Below, piece after piece: positions 26,575 through 37,400 of a stretch of 64,000 nt of DNA. The translations under genes were made by a program, and so were the position numbers. The DNA lies in the NCBI GenBank assembly GCA_904063045.1, contig CAJFCJ010000010.1:372001-436000 (forward strand). The letters run 5' to 3'. The stretch comes from Dimorphilus gyrociliatus (Eukaryota; Annelida; Polychaeta; Dinophilidae). Numbering within the stretch: position 1 is the stretch's first letter; the number at the start of each line of letters is the position of its first letter. Below the pieces are notes generated by a model. That model was not told where the DNA came from and ran no database searches. It worked only from the letters and a program-made list of their open reading frames with translations.

Positions 26575-26801
26575 TGGGGGAAGTTAGGCCGCTTTAGCCC
26601 GGTTGGGAGCATGGTATAAAAATCGAACATTTCTTTTTTGACCAGAACAATGTACCAAACTAACAGAGGGGTGCATATTTCAAGTACTATTTTATGCATA
26701 CAAAAACCATTACGTATTATTAACCATACAAATTGGGTTCAGTACTCACAGTTGAAAAATTTGTTGAATTTAGTAAATTGAAACAGTTACCAGTTTTTCA
26801 G

Positions 26802-26812
26802 GCGCATGCGCA
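26802..26812. promoter_or_regulatory. NRF1-like palindrome, proximal (TIMM17 promoter)
   Basis: GCGCATGCGCA, an almost full NRF1 palindrome, ending 18 bp before the TIMM17 ATG. NRF1 (erect wing in flies) is known to control many nuclear genes for mitochondrial proteins, which fits the downstream gene. Confidence 0.6.
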
Positions 26813-26830
26813 TAATATCGACCGATAAAT

Positions 26831-27937
26831 ATGGAAGAATACGCACGTGAGCCTTGGTTTGTATATTTAGTTTAATTTATTGCATGATATACATTCCTTT
26901 CATCAGCTAATATACAATTAAACTACTTAATATCTTTTTCGGTAATGAGCCTTTAAACTAAAGAAATATATGTTCATTAAAAGTCGAACTGTCTTGAAGG
27001 ACATTTGCGTCATTTGAAAAGTTAATGCTGTATTACGTTCTATTAAAGAATATTTAAATTTCCAGTAGTCAATATAACAGATATTCTTTATATTAAATTT
27101 AAGTCATTATATAATTGACAAATCATTTCATCGTATTCGTTTAAGAGCCGTATCTCTTTTTTACGTTTAACATAGGTCATCCTATGTCATGATATGTCAT
27201 GATATATCCATAAACTGATAATCGGTTATCAGACTAGTAGTAATATATTTCGAATAACTCATTCTCAACTGAATAAGACATTCAGACTTAATTTTGGCTT
27301 TAATTATATTCACAGTCCATGGAGAATTGTAGATGACTGCGGAGGGGCGTTCTCCTTAGGTATTATTGGTGGATCTCTTCTGCATGCCTTTAAGGGTTGG
27401 AGAAATGCTCCTAAAGGACAATATAGAAGATTATATGGAAGTTTCGCCACTATAAAACAAAGAGCTCCGATAACTGGAGGGAATTTTGCAGTTTGGGGCT
27501 TTATGTATTCATCCTTCGATTGTTCGTTAGCCTTTATCAGAAAAAAGGAAGACCCTTGGAATTCGATTATGAGTGGAGCATTAACTGGATCGACTTTGGC
27601 AGTTAGAAGTTCGTTAGCTCTTGATATTAGTTTTCTTTTATTTGACATATTTTTATTTGTTCCATAGGTGGCGTTGGAGCAATGGTTGGCGCCGGAGTTT
27701 TAGGAGGTGTCTTACTTGCAATGATTGAAGGAATGACTATTCTAATGACCCGTTTTACTGCCCAACAACTTAATAACCAAAGTAAGTACATTTTATTGAG
27801 TTATTATATTAAATATTCTAATTATGAACAATTTTCTTCAAACAGTGTTGGAGCAAATGAACCAGGCCTCAGATGGACAAAATTCTGGACAACAACCGAA
27901 ACCTCTCTTCTCTTCAAATGAGACTCAATATTCCTAA
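26831..27937 (+). CDS. TIMM17: Mitochondrial import inner membrane translocase subunit Tim17
   Basis: Core channel subunit of the TIM23 complex, which moves presequence proteins across the mitochondrial inner membrane. Four exons: 26831-26856, 27316-27608, 27668-27781, 27846-27937, for 174 residues with consistent phases. Recognisable family sequence from the first residues: [78 protein letters not shown] and MTRFTAQQL. Four hydrophobic Gly-rich helices fit the Tim17/22/23 fold. The first Cys pair member (in PCPW) and the second (in DDCGG) are present. The polar C-terminal tail (from about residue 145) is Gln/Ser-rich, as in other Tim17 proteins. The first intron, 459 bp, is the longest; others are about 60 bp. 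Confidence 0.97.
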
Positions 27938-30179
27938 TGAGTTATCTAAATGTATTAGACACTTCATTTTTTCTTTGTATATAGCTTGTTGTAATTTTCT
28001 GTAAAAAAAACAAAATCATCGAATTTGATAAAAATTGTTAAATGAAGTTTTCTTGAAAAGAAAAAGAATAAAGAGGCAAATAATAAGTTAAAAGTCCATA
28101 TTCCTTTTTCGGGTTCATTATATTTCATATGAAAAGGAATTGTAGACGAAAACATGCTGTGCACGTGAAATAAAAAAATAAAAAACCTGAAGGTCATACA
28201 AGAAATACGTAAAAAGATAGTATATGGGCAGCCAACTGGTAAAACGAGTTTACTACAGAGAAAAAAGGACCAAAATTAATAGGAAGATAGACTTCTTGCG
28301 GGGTTTTTATTCATTGCTGCAAAAAAAGTGAAGAAAGAGAAAGTTTTATAAACTTATACAGTACAAAGCGATATATCATATATAAACGACTTACATTTGG
28401 TGAAGATGTAATTAACAATGCACTTGGTAAAGTGGAACCATTTATTTTCACTCTTCTAGTCTATCTATTATAGAAAACTCCTTTCATCTGAGCATTATAA
28501 AAACTTTGATAAATATTCGCAACACTTGTTTTTTGTAAATTATTTGAAAGCCATAATAAATTAGGATTAGGAAGTCGTTAATTTAAAAGTGACAGTGGAA
28601 AACTAAAATCATACAAGTGCTTTATTGCTGAATCTGCAAAAGACAAAACAATAACAATATTTTTAATAAGTTATGGTTATTAAATTTATATAACAGATCT
28701 TAAATATTAATAAAAGAAAGCTTCTTTTTATTCCTTTGCTTAACATCTAAAAAATACAATGAAAAATCGAGAATGCTGTTTAATTAAAATGTTTGTATTA
28801 TTGCGTTGGAAAATCGACAAACTTTAGAATTCATTTTCTAAGAAAAGCAGTTTAAAAAAAATACAGGGCAGCCAGATTTCTCTCTTTTTGTAGCCTGTTT
28901 AACAAATGGAGTTAATTATGTTTGGTGAATATTTTTGAATAATAGAATTAATCTTTTTCATTTTTACTTTTTTAACCTCATTCTAAGGTTAGAATAATTT
29001 TAATTAGAAAATTAATAATAGACCGCTAATTAATTAATGAAATAAACAGATGAATAAATTTATAGTAAAAAATTACTGCTGTTATTCTATTATTTATTAA
29101 CTTTAACAATTACTCACCTAGCATGTTGTTGATTAATTATTTTATTATTTATGATAAAGATGATAAGAATTTATTTCTTAAAAAACAAAAAAATAGCACC
29201 TACTGAAGGTCAAAAGAATTTATTAATGAATAATATACAATTATCTATTTAGGATGTTTAATTTATAGGATTTTGTTGAGCTAATCTAGATATTCTTGTA
29301 GTTTAAGTAGTGAATATCCTTATTCTAATTTTGCTAACTGAAGAAAAGTATCCTATTTACCCACATAAATAAATACTTGACAGGGTTTCTTGCCCTTTTA
29401 GGAAGCATGAACAAATAGAAATAGGTTTGAAGGATTGCTATTGAGGAGTAGTTTGTTTAGTTCTCATCTGAGGGAGCCTCTAGACGCTCATATTTACGTT
29501 TTTTCAAGGGAAATGAAGACATTTGCTACTTTCTCGTTAACTTGGGGAAACGATGTTTTTTTTTAAAGACCAATAATCTCCCGAAGGTTACCTTCTAGGA
29601 AACCGTTTTCAAATTATGGCAGGAAATGAGTAACGAAAAATACGTTATTCGCTAGCCTCCAAAATATTATAAGGCGAAAGAGTATTAAGAGAAAAGTATA
29701 ATTGATAAACATAAATACCCTTAATACCCTTTTCTTTCCTAAGTCTATCGATCTAAATCAATTGAGTTTCTTTTATTCTCATAAATTGAGAGTATACACA
29801 ATTCAAAAGACCGTTGAATCAAGAATTTATTTACAAATACTATATAATTCTTATTCTTTCATCTAAGTATCAAGTTTAGACAGACTCATTACAGTAAAAA
29901 TTTAATAGGAATGAAGCGAAAAACAACTTTCTTTTGATATATACAGTGAATATATAATATTCTTATATGTACATTAAGTAAAAAACTATATATCATATCA
30001 TCAACACTTCAATTACTATAGTAAAGAAATGAATGAGAAAAACATAAGCAAAATAATAGTATTTAATCAAACTCTTATCAACAGGTTGCAATTATTTGAA
30101 GGTCATTAAGAAAAAATCTATTATTTATTTTAATAATCACCTGAAAAAAATTAATCAGAAATAGTTGTTCACCTATTGT

Positions 30180-30211
30180 CTGTAGATATATATATATATA
30201 TATATCTACAG
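30180..30211. repeat. Perfect 32-bp palindrome with TA core
   Basis: CTGTAGA, nine TA units, then TCTACAG: an exact inverted repeat that could form a cruciform or hairpin. The non-TA arms make it more than a plain microsatellite. Confidence 0.9.
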
Positions 30212-30249
30212 TATAAGTAAAAATAATAATACACGAATTTCATTGTCTC

Positions 30250-30252
<3 letters not shown>

Positions 30253-30282
<30 letters not shown>
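30253..30282. repeat. (GA)15 microsatellite
   Basis: Uninterrupted GA units, 42 bp downstream of the TA palindrome. Confidence 0.95.
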
Positions 30283-30284
<2 letters not shown>

Positions 30285-31151
30285 AGGACAGAATAGGAAA
30301 GCTTAGAGATACATAAAAGTATTGTTATTGTTTGTATCTTTGTCTCCTTGAGATGAGAAATCAACCTACTTTATTAAAAAGATTCAAAGTACAAAAGAAA
30401 TAGAATTATAAAGTACATTGGTGTAAAATAGCTTGATCTACTTTTTTTCTCACGTACGCCCTAGACAAAATACAAACAATTTTTTAAACGAACTCAAACA
30501 ATCACTTTCTTTTATCTTTTATTTGCATGTTTAATTGTTCAGTGTATCTATTTATTCCTCTTTTAAAACGAAATCATAAAAGGCCTTATATATCATATAC
30601 TATATTATAGTCATCATTAAATTACATATTTACAGTATATATGCTGTATTCTGTATACTCTATATATATTATTTAACTGTTGTCCATGTAACGTAGCTCC
30701 ATCTAGTGGATATCACAATTCGCCAGACAGATTAACCTTTTATACTGTTGTCAAAGCGATATACTTATAAGGTTTATCAGTTGTTTAGATTGAGTGTGAT
30801 ATAAAGAATTCATCTATCAAGTAGTTGATATGTGATTTTCTTTGCAATAAGCATTTAGGCTATAGAATATTTTATTGTCTAATATTTGTAAATATAATAT
30901 ATTTAATTGTCTTAAATAAAGAGAATTTCAAGTTTTTCAGCATCAAGTATACACAAGCTAATTAGTTGCCTTACTTTTTCTATATAAGGAAATATATAAC
31001 ATTGTTTTTTTCAATTTTTTTTTAAATAAAAGAATCACAGAAAAAAACTATTCAAGGCAAAATTTTTCAAAACAATAACAATGTATAAAAAAACAGGAAA
31101 CAAGGAACTACTATACATCTATATTAATATTAAAATCCTGAGCAGTTTGTT

Positions 31152-31772
31152 CTAATTGACAAGATCCACTTGATAATTTAAACTGTAATTTAATCCGTCA
31201 TTATTATCCCAAAATTCATTTCCATTCGTAGTTTGACATCTAATAGCAAATTCTATGCTATCGCCAATTTTAAAATGAAATGGAAGACGAATATCAAAGT
31301 TAAAGGTATGTGAATTTTCAAATAAACGTTCAGCTTGTACATCTTCGTAACTTTCCCAATTGTCAAAAGTTAAACGTACTGTAACATTGTCTGAATCAGA
31401 TTTGACTGTGCCTTTGAAGCCTTCCTCGTCAGTTATAACATCCACTAGAAACTTAGACATAGAATAAAACTGAGGTTTTAGGCGACGTATTGGTTCCTTA
31501 TCATATATAGATATTAATCTTCCTCCGCGTTCATCAGCAAATGACACTCTTCTCTTTGAAACTTTCTTTTTTTCATTTCTCTTTGGCGAGAGACTACGCC
31601 TTTTAAAGAGTGGTGAGGGCGATCTCGATTCCGTTCGTTCAGAAAATAGGCTGTTCAACGATCGGCAGGGTAGGATGTCTGAAGGCTCGAATTGTTGTAT
31701 GAATTGGGAGTTTATATACGAAAAAGCGTATTTCGGTGGGGTTGAAGGTTGGAGGTAGTCCGACAGAGCCAT
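31152..31772 (-). CDS. PPP1R3: Protein phosphatase 1 regulatory subunit 3 (glycogen-targeting)
   Basis: Targets protein phosphatase 1 to glycogen and so promotes glycogen synthase dephosphorylation. 206 residues from the ATG at 31770-31772. The PP1-binding RVxF motif is RVSFAD at about residues 75-80, after a basic Ser-rich stretch. A CBM21 glycogen-binding domain occupies about 104-202, with FKGTVK, VRLTFDNWESY and the diagnostic FWDNNDGLNYS. The open frame runs 18 codons further upstream without an ATG, ending near an acceptor (CTGGCAG at 31840). A strong donor (AAAAG|GTGAGG) at 32146/32147 suggests a 5' UTR intron of about 307 bp. The 3B/C/D/E subtype cannot be told. Confidence 0.9.
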   Translation of the reverse strand: MALSDYLQPSTPPKYAFSYINSQFIQQFEPSDILPCRSLNSLFSERTESRSPSPLFKRRSLSPKRNEKKKVSKRRVSFADERGGRLISIYDKEPIRRLKPQFYSMSKFLVDVITDEEGFKGTVKSDSDNVTVRLTFDNWESYEDVQAERLFENSHTFNFDIRLPFHFKIGDSIEFAIRCQTTNGNEFWDNNDGLNYSLNYQVDLVN

Positions 31773-31839
31773 ATCTTCTAATGATCTCGTTCTCGGTCTA
31801 TGGTCGTCTTTAAATAGCGCCACCAAATTTTTTGGCTCT

Positions 31840-32146
31840 CTGCCAGCAGTCGGTCAGATTAGATGTGGATAAGAGGAAATCTCCAGACTATAAACAAAAA
31901 AGCGACATCGGTAATATTACGTAACAGTTAACCAGAATAATATTAAACTCTAGGCAAGGCTTTTCTATTATTTCAATGTAATCGAAATGCAATAGAATAG
32001 TACAGTCATAGCTTTATAGTATTAATAAATGGTCTTTTTTTTTCATAGCTTTTTTTATCGATATTGAGCTAGTTTCTTTACTTGAAAAGACCTTAACAAG
32101 CCCCTATTAGCAATGAAAGAAAAAACAGAGGAAAAGACGACCTCAC
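31840..32146 (-). other. Probable 5' UTR intron of the PP1 subunit gene
   Basis: Donor GTGAGG at 32141-32146 and acceptor pyrimidine tract ending CTGGCAG at 31840. The upstream piece has no ATG, so it would be a noncoding first exon. It explains why the main frame extends past its first ATG. Confidence 0.5.
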
Positions 32147-34139
32147 CTTTTAAAATACTCGTCCTCTTTTTCCCCTAAGAAAAAACCGACTTAGAGTAGC
32201 AGACGGAAGGAAAAAACATTCGTAAAAGTATATTGTAAAAATTAAGTATAAATGACACAAAGCGCTACAAAAAGGAAATGGGTAGCCGCCTCATGTTAAT
32301 ATTGGAATATGGAGGTAGACACGTTTATATCGAACCGGGTATATGGCAGCACATGCACATAAGACCGCGTTATTGTACAAACGACAAAAAACAACACAGC
32401 TACATGCACACACTCATATATACTTATATTTGTGCGTATGTCTGTGTGTGTCTGTGCGTATATATGTGTACATCCGCTTATACACATTTATATACAGGAG
32501 TGTAAAAATCGTATGACATACAGCAGAGGTCAAATTTTGGTCAGTTGGTCAAATTCGCAGCTAATTTGCATTAGACACGTCAAAACAATATAGACAAATA
32601 AAAAGAAAAGTCAAAATCGGTCATGTTGAGCTATTAAATAGTAAAAACAAAATATAAGAGAATGCTATCTTTTGATTAAAAATGAGAAGAGTAAAAAGAA
32701 ACTGTGAAAGTTATTGTAAAATGAAGAAAAACACGAACTTTTAGGTTTAAGTATGTTTACTGTCGGCTTCTTTCTTAGGTTTACATTTTACCTGTTTGCT
32801 CGTTATGAATATTTAAATATAAGTTAGTCTTAATACTTATGATAATTTTTTTATATGATTTAAATATTTAAATCAAATAAATATATTAATCACATCTTAC
32901 CTTTATTTATGTATAATTTTGATATTCTCCTTAGTACTTTAATAAATATATGCTATTTATATAAATCTATAAATATCGTTTTTAGCGTTAACCTTTAGCT
33001 AAGCGATTAATGGAAACGAATTGAATAGTTTCTGTCTCTTTAATGTAAGCTTTTGAATAATATCGAAGAAATAGTAGGCTGAGAATTCGATCTCTACGAA
33101 TCGCACGTGCCGAAATAAAGTATTTTAAGGCCGATTTATAGGATATAATCATAATTTCTGATCATTCATACAACACGTGAACAGTCAGGCTGTTTACATG
33201 GTACTGTCTTTTTTTTTTACTTTTGATTGCAAGTGAAATAATGTTAGAACTGGTTCCCGTCAAAATATTTCTAGGACAAAAATGTGCAATATGCATAGGC
33301 CTCTAACTACTTTCGGTTCGTCTTTCCGGATAATTGTAAAATAGCACAGGAGTAGCCTCATTGAAATCGAATAGATATATTATTCTAATACTTTTTATCG
33401 TAGCATCCAGACATAGTATTTGTAAAAACAGCCTGCCATTCGGTGCAAGTCAAACTATTAGGCCTGATTACTATTGTTCCTAATTGGTATTACTATATCA
33501 TTGTAGTTAAAAATAAATTGTTGTTTTCAAAGTTCTGTTAGTAGGCGGTAAAAGATTTCTTTTGGGGCCTTTATTTTAAATAAACTTGAATCTATAGATA
33601 AAAACTTTTAAAATATGCTAAATTTATTTAACATCTGAAGAAAGATCATTTATTACTTTGAACATTGATAATTTAGGAAGATGAATGCCCAATAAAGATG
33701 TCACCCAGTATTTAACAGTTGCTACCATTTACTATTATGTAATCAGACTGTAGCAGAGCAGCCGATGTTACGTATAAAAGCTGGCAGGGGTAAAGTGCGG
33801 GTAAAGGAGACAGGAAAGGATAAAGGGGGGGGTAAAAAAATAAAACGTTACACAAATTCTTAAGTATTGCTAAACATTCCAAAGTAATTGATTTAAAGCA
33901 TTTCATATAACTAAAGGATATTAAAAAAAGTTAATTGAGAATATTTTCAAGCCATACTGACAAACTAAAGTTATTATCCAATTGAATTTGCAATTTTTGG
34001 AAAACTTTTATTAACCTTTTCAATTAATATGATGATTAAACAAAATTGAACATATAAGTGGAAGTTAAGTGTTGTTTGTTCGTTTGGCATTCGCTCAATG
34101 TTTTTATACATTATCCCTGTAATTATATGTATATACAGT

Positions 34140-34172
<33 letters not shown>

Positions 34173-34222
34173 TAATTACGTCTTTTGATAAAACGCGCCA
34201 AAAATAGAACACTTCTTATACG
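32147..34222. other. Intergenic region between PP1 subunit and ankyrin-CARD genes
   Basis: About 2.1 kb. Contains a TG/TA-rich, relatively GC-rich patch at about 32278-32505 that is open on both strands but looks low-complexity; an octamer-like ATTTGCAT near 32565; and a TA run at 34141-34169. No exon supported. Confidence 0.45.
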
Positions 34223-34480
34223 TTAGACGTAAATTTCAACAGTTTTTCCATTCAGATAAGAACGTTTCTGCAGGTTAAAACCAATTTCGTATAGCCCTTG
34301 CTGCTTAAGTACGCAGGAGAAGGAGCGAAAGCCTCTTGGACCTCTATACTGGAGGATGTCGATGAGTTTATAAACTCTTAAATTAGCCGGCTGTTTCATC
34401 ACCTCAAACTGGAGGGTTTTTGTAAAGATTTTCAATTTAATTAAGTCTCTTAATGCGGCATTACAATCAAGTTGTTCATA
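34223..34480 (-). other. CARD-encoding segment
   Basis: Encodes the six-helix death-fold module at the C terminus. Diagnostic points are the helix-2 pattern ALRDLIKLKIFT and the helix-4/5 pattern RVYKLIDILQYRGPRGF, with RGP at the usual helix 4-5 turn, followed by SCVLKQQGLYEIGFNL. Its boundaries are approximate. Confidence 0.75.
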
Positions 34481-37400
34481 TAGGTCACATCGGCTCTCTT
34501 CTAAGGCTTCAATTTCGTTGGGTAAAAGTTCTGTTTTGAAAATAAGCAAAAAAGTATTAAATTTTACAGAATCCACTAGGTGGCGACAACAATAAAAAAT
34601 TTAGGTCTAGAAAAAAATTTTCTGTAGAAAGTTCCACCTACTGGCATATTCAATCATCATTCCTTTCACATAATCAGCACCGAGCGGGCAGGCGTCAAAA
34701 GCGTCATTTCCATCGCTATCCTGAATTGTACAATCAGCACCATTTTCTAACAAAGTTTTAATAGCATTAATATTCGTTTGAGAGCAACCCGAGCAGGCCA
34801 ACATTAGGGATGTTCGACCGTTTTTGTTCTGCCGATTTGCCTCAGCACCATATAGAAGAAGGCCCTTAATGCATTTGACGTTAACTTTCAACGGCTCATA
34901 GAAGCAATAATTCAGAGCTGTATCACCTTGATTATCAGCCAATTCATAATCAGCTCCCAATTTTAGTAGATAACATACACTGGGATAATGACCTCCAAGA
35001 CAGGCAAGCATTAGAGGTGTCCTTCCGGTGCAATCTATCGAGTCTATGTCAACAGATCTATATTGAGGTATTTTTTTAGACCACGTGACGTGATTTTTAA
35101 ACAGAACAGGAATAAAAATAAATGAAAATGGGTTATAATTTATCTCCTTCTTTCGTCTTTGCGTTATGTTTCTTACTTAATGGAAATCTATTAATATTTG
35201 AAATATCTCTCAGATAAGGTTATCAGTCACGTAGCTTTCGTGAAAAATTAAAAAAAAATACCCCAATAGTTGTTGCATCATAAAATGACGACCATGGAGA
35301 GCAGCATGATGTAAGAGTGTCATTCCATTCTTGTCACGATTAGTGGCGTCAAAAGATTTCAGGTAAATAAGTTGATCAAAAGCAGCAAGACGACCAGACT
35401 CTATACAAACAGTTAATAGGCATTTACCATCAGCATCTCTCTGAACAATTGTTTTGTTTAATAAAAATTCCATTAATTCTAACAAGCCTTTCTCAACAGC
35501 GTAGAACAATGCGCTGCGTTTAGATGAATCGACGGCGCTGGGATCAACGATGATTTCTTCTATGAGAAACTTAACAATTTCAAAGGAATACCTAGGAGAT
35601 TTGACTGCCAGAATGAGTGATGTACTGCCTTCGTTATCTCTGTCAGAGTTTGGATCATAGTACTTTGCCACCTGGGATAAAAAAAGGAGCAAATATGTCA
35701 ATTTCAACTTAATACCAATTAGTTAAATTAGCTCATAGTTAGTACCTGTTCCAAGAGAGGAAAGTCTCCTCGATAAACGGCGTGCTGTATTACGGTCCTT
35801 CCTTTATTCTTATCTCGACCATTAACAACTTCCGCCAAATTTGAGTCACATGACAAGATAAGTGACGCTATGTTGTCATTTCCGTCAGCTAGGCTTTGAG
35901 CAAGAACGCTCTCGCCCTCTCTGTTATTCCGGAGAAGGATTTGCGAAGATAAAAGCAATTTGATTATCTCACAGTTCGAAGAGTTGTAGGCAAAGAATAG
36001 AGCGCCATTTCCGTCCTCGTCTTGAGCGTCCAGATCGATTTGTAGGGCGTTTCGATTGTTCAAATACAACTCGACGATATCTCGGCGACCAGCCGAACAG
36101 GCTGTTGAGATAACTGTCCTATTCTTTTCATCCGACTGCGGTTTGATATCATTCTTTATTAAAACGCTTACAATGTCAACGTCACCGCTTTCTGTCCTGA
36201 ATAAATAAAACTATTTATTGTAAATTTGTATTGTATTCTTGTTTTTTATTGTAAGTTTTATCCCGCAAAAGTGAAGGTGTTTTCAACATTAAAAATAACA
36301 CTCTTTACTTTTTGCTCTTTACTATTGAATTTATAAATTGATAATAAGTAAAAGAATGTGTTATTACCCATAGAAAAGAGCGTTTCTTCCTTCGCAGTCA
36401 GTTTGATGAATAGGCAAATTTAACGAATCTTTTTCCCTAAGTAAGTAATGAACCATTTCCAGTTGACCGCAAGATGATGCTTGCATTAGAACTGTTCGAT
36501 TTCTATTATCGCTTTCAACCCTACAAATATGATTTAGAATTTATGGTCTGTATACTATTTCGTTTAACAGCTCGTTTATAGAACTAAAATAGTCGCTTAC
36601 TCACTTAAAGGAACAAAATATATTCGCTGCCACATTTAATATACTATAGCTTTATACTTATTACTTTTATTGAAAAAACGCCAGGTGGCGTGTTGTAAAA
36701 ATTAACGTCTGTGCCTAATATACAAACGTTAACGAACACTGAAACCTCCCCTCTTCCACTGTCTATAGTTATTACTCAAAATTCAATAAAGACTATCCCC
36801 TTGACAACTGTAGTAGCCAAAAACCTACCCCCAATTGCCTAAAACATCACTTTCGACTGTATGATTCTATCTAATGAATACTCATAAATGTTATTTGTTC
36901 TTGCCTAACGAAAACTGCTCCCACTCTCACGTTAACTAGAAACGAAGAAATAACTAATAAGCAAGAATGCAATTACAATCTCTGGCTTATTTTCTTTGCA
37001 GAGTTTGTTTGGCTATCGAAGCGTAAAAAGATTGAGAATCAATGACCATAGGGCTGGTTGTTATCGATATAGTATCGGTGATCATTACCCCAATCATTCA
37101 AATTTATAATAACTGTTATGGTTTATTATTTTCGGATGAAAGAAGACAGGGAACAAAAATCTATAGTCTTTTTTTTAATGGATAAACAGTATAGTGTATA
37201 TTGTATATAGCATAGTTTTTCGTAGTAAAAATATACAGTTCGGAATTAGTGCTCAGCAACCTTTCTCCTAACCTAGCTTATTAACTTTGGATCCATCATC
37301 TAGCACTTAAAATAACGATTAATGCCTTGGGACGACCAAGACTTTGTCATTATATCGTACGTATTAATATAAACGTCCAGCTGGCAATAAGTTTGCTTAC

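Larger units (their letters stand above)
22512..26830. other. Gene-poor region between CAMTA and TIMM17
   Basis: About 4.3 kb holding both 5' flanks. A 26-nt probable 5' UTR piece of CAMTA lies at 22512-22537. TA repeats occur near 24256-24275 and 24391-24417. An open frame at 25588-25809 (minus) has a hydrophobic stretch but begins at GTG and has no ATG. I see no convincing coding exon. Two NRF1-like palindromes lie at the TIMM17 end. Confidence 0.5.
27938..31151. other. Gene-free 3.2 kb between convergent TIMM17 and PP1 subunit genes
   Basis: Should carry both 3' UTRs. It is strongly AT-rich. It contains a perfect TA-centred palindrome at 30180-30211 and a (GA)15 run at 30253-30282. I see no further coding or RNA gene. 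Confidence 0.55.

Noticed and set aside
27310-27648. 112-codon minus-strand open frame
   Set aside because: Antisense shadow of the TIMM17 second exon, which has unmistakable family motifs on the plus strand.
32278-32505. Overlapping open frames on both strands in a relatively GC-rich patch
   Set aside because: The patch is TG/TA low-complexity DNA with Cys/Tyr/Val-rich translations, no acceptor or donor pairing and no family resemblance.
33060-33110. GAATTCGATCTC-type sequence considered as a possible tRNA T-arm
   Set aside because: Flanks do not form acceptor or anticodon stems.
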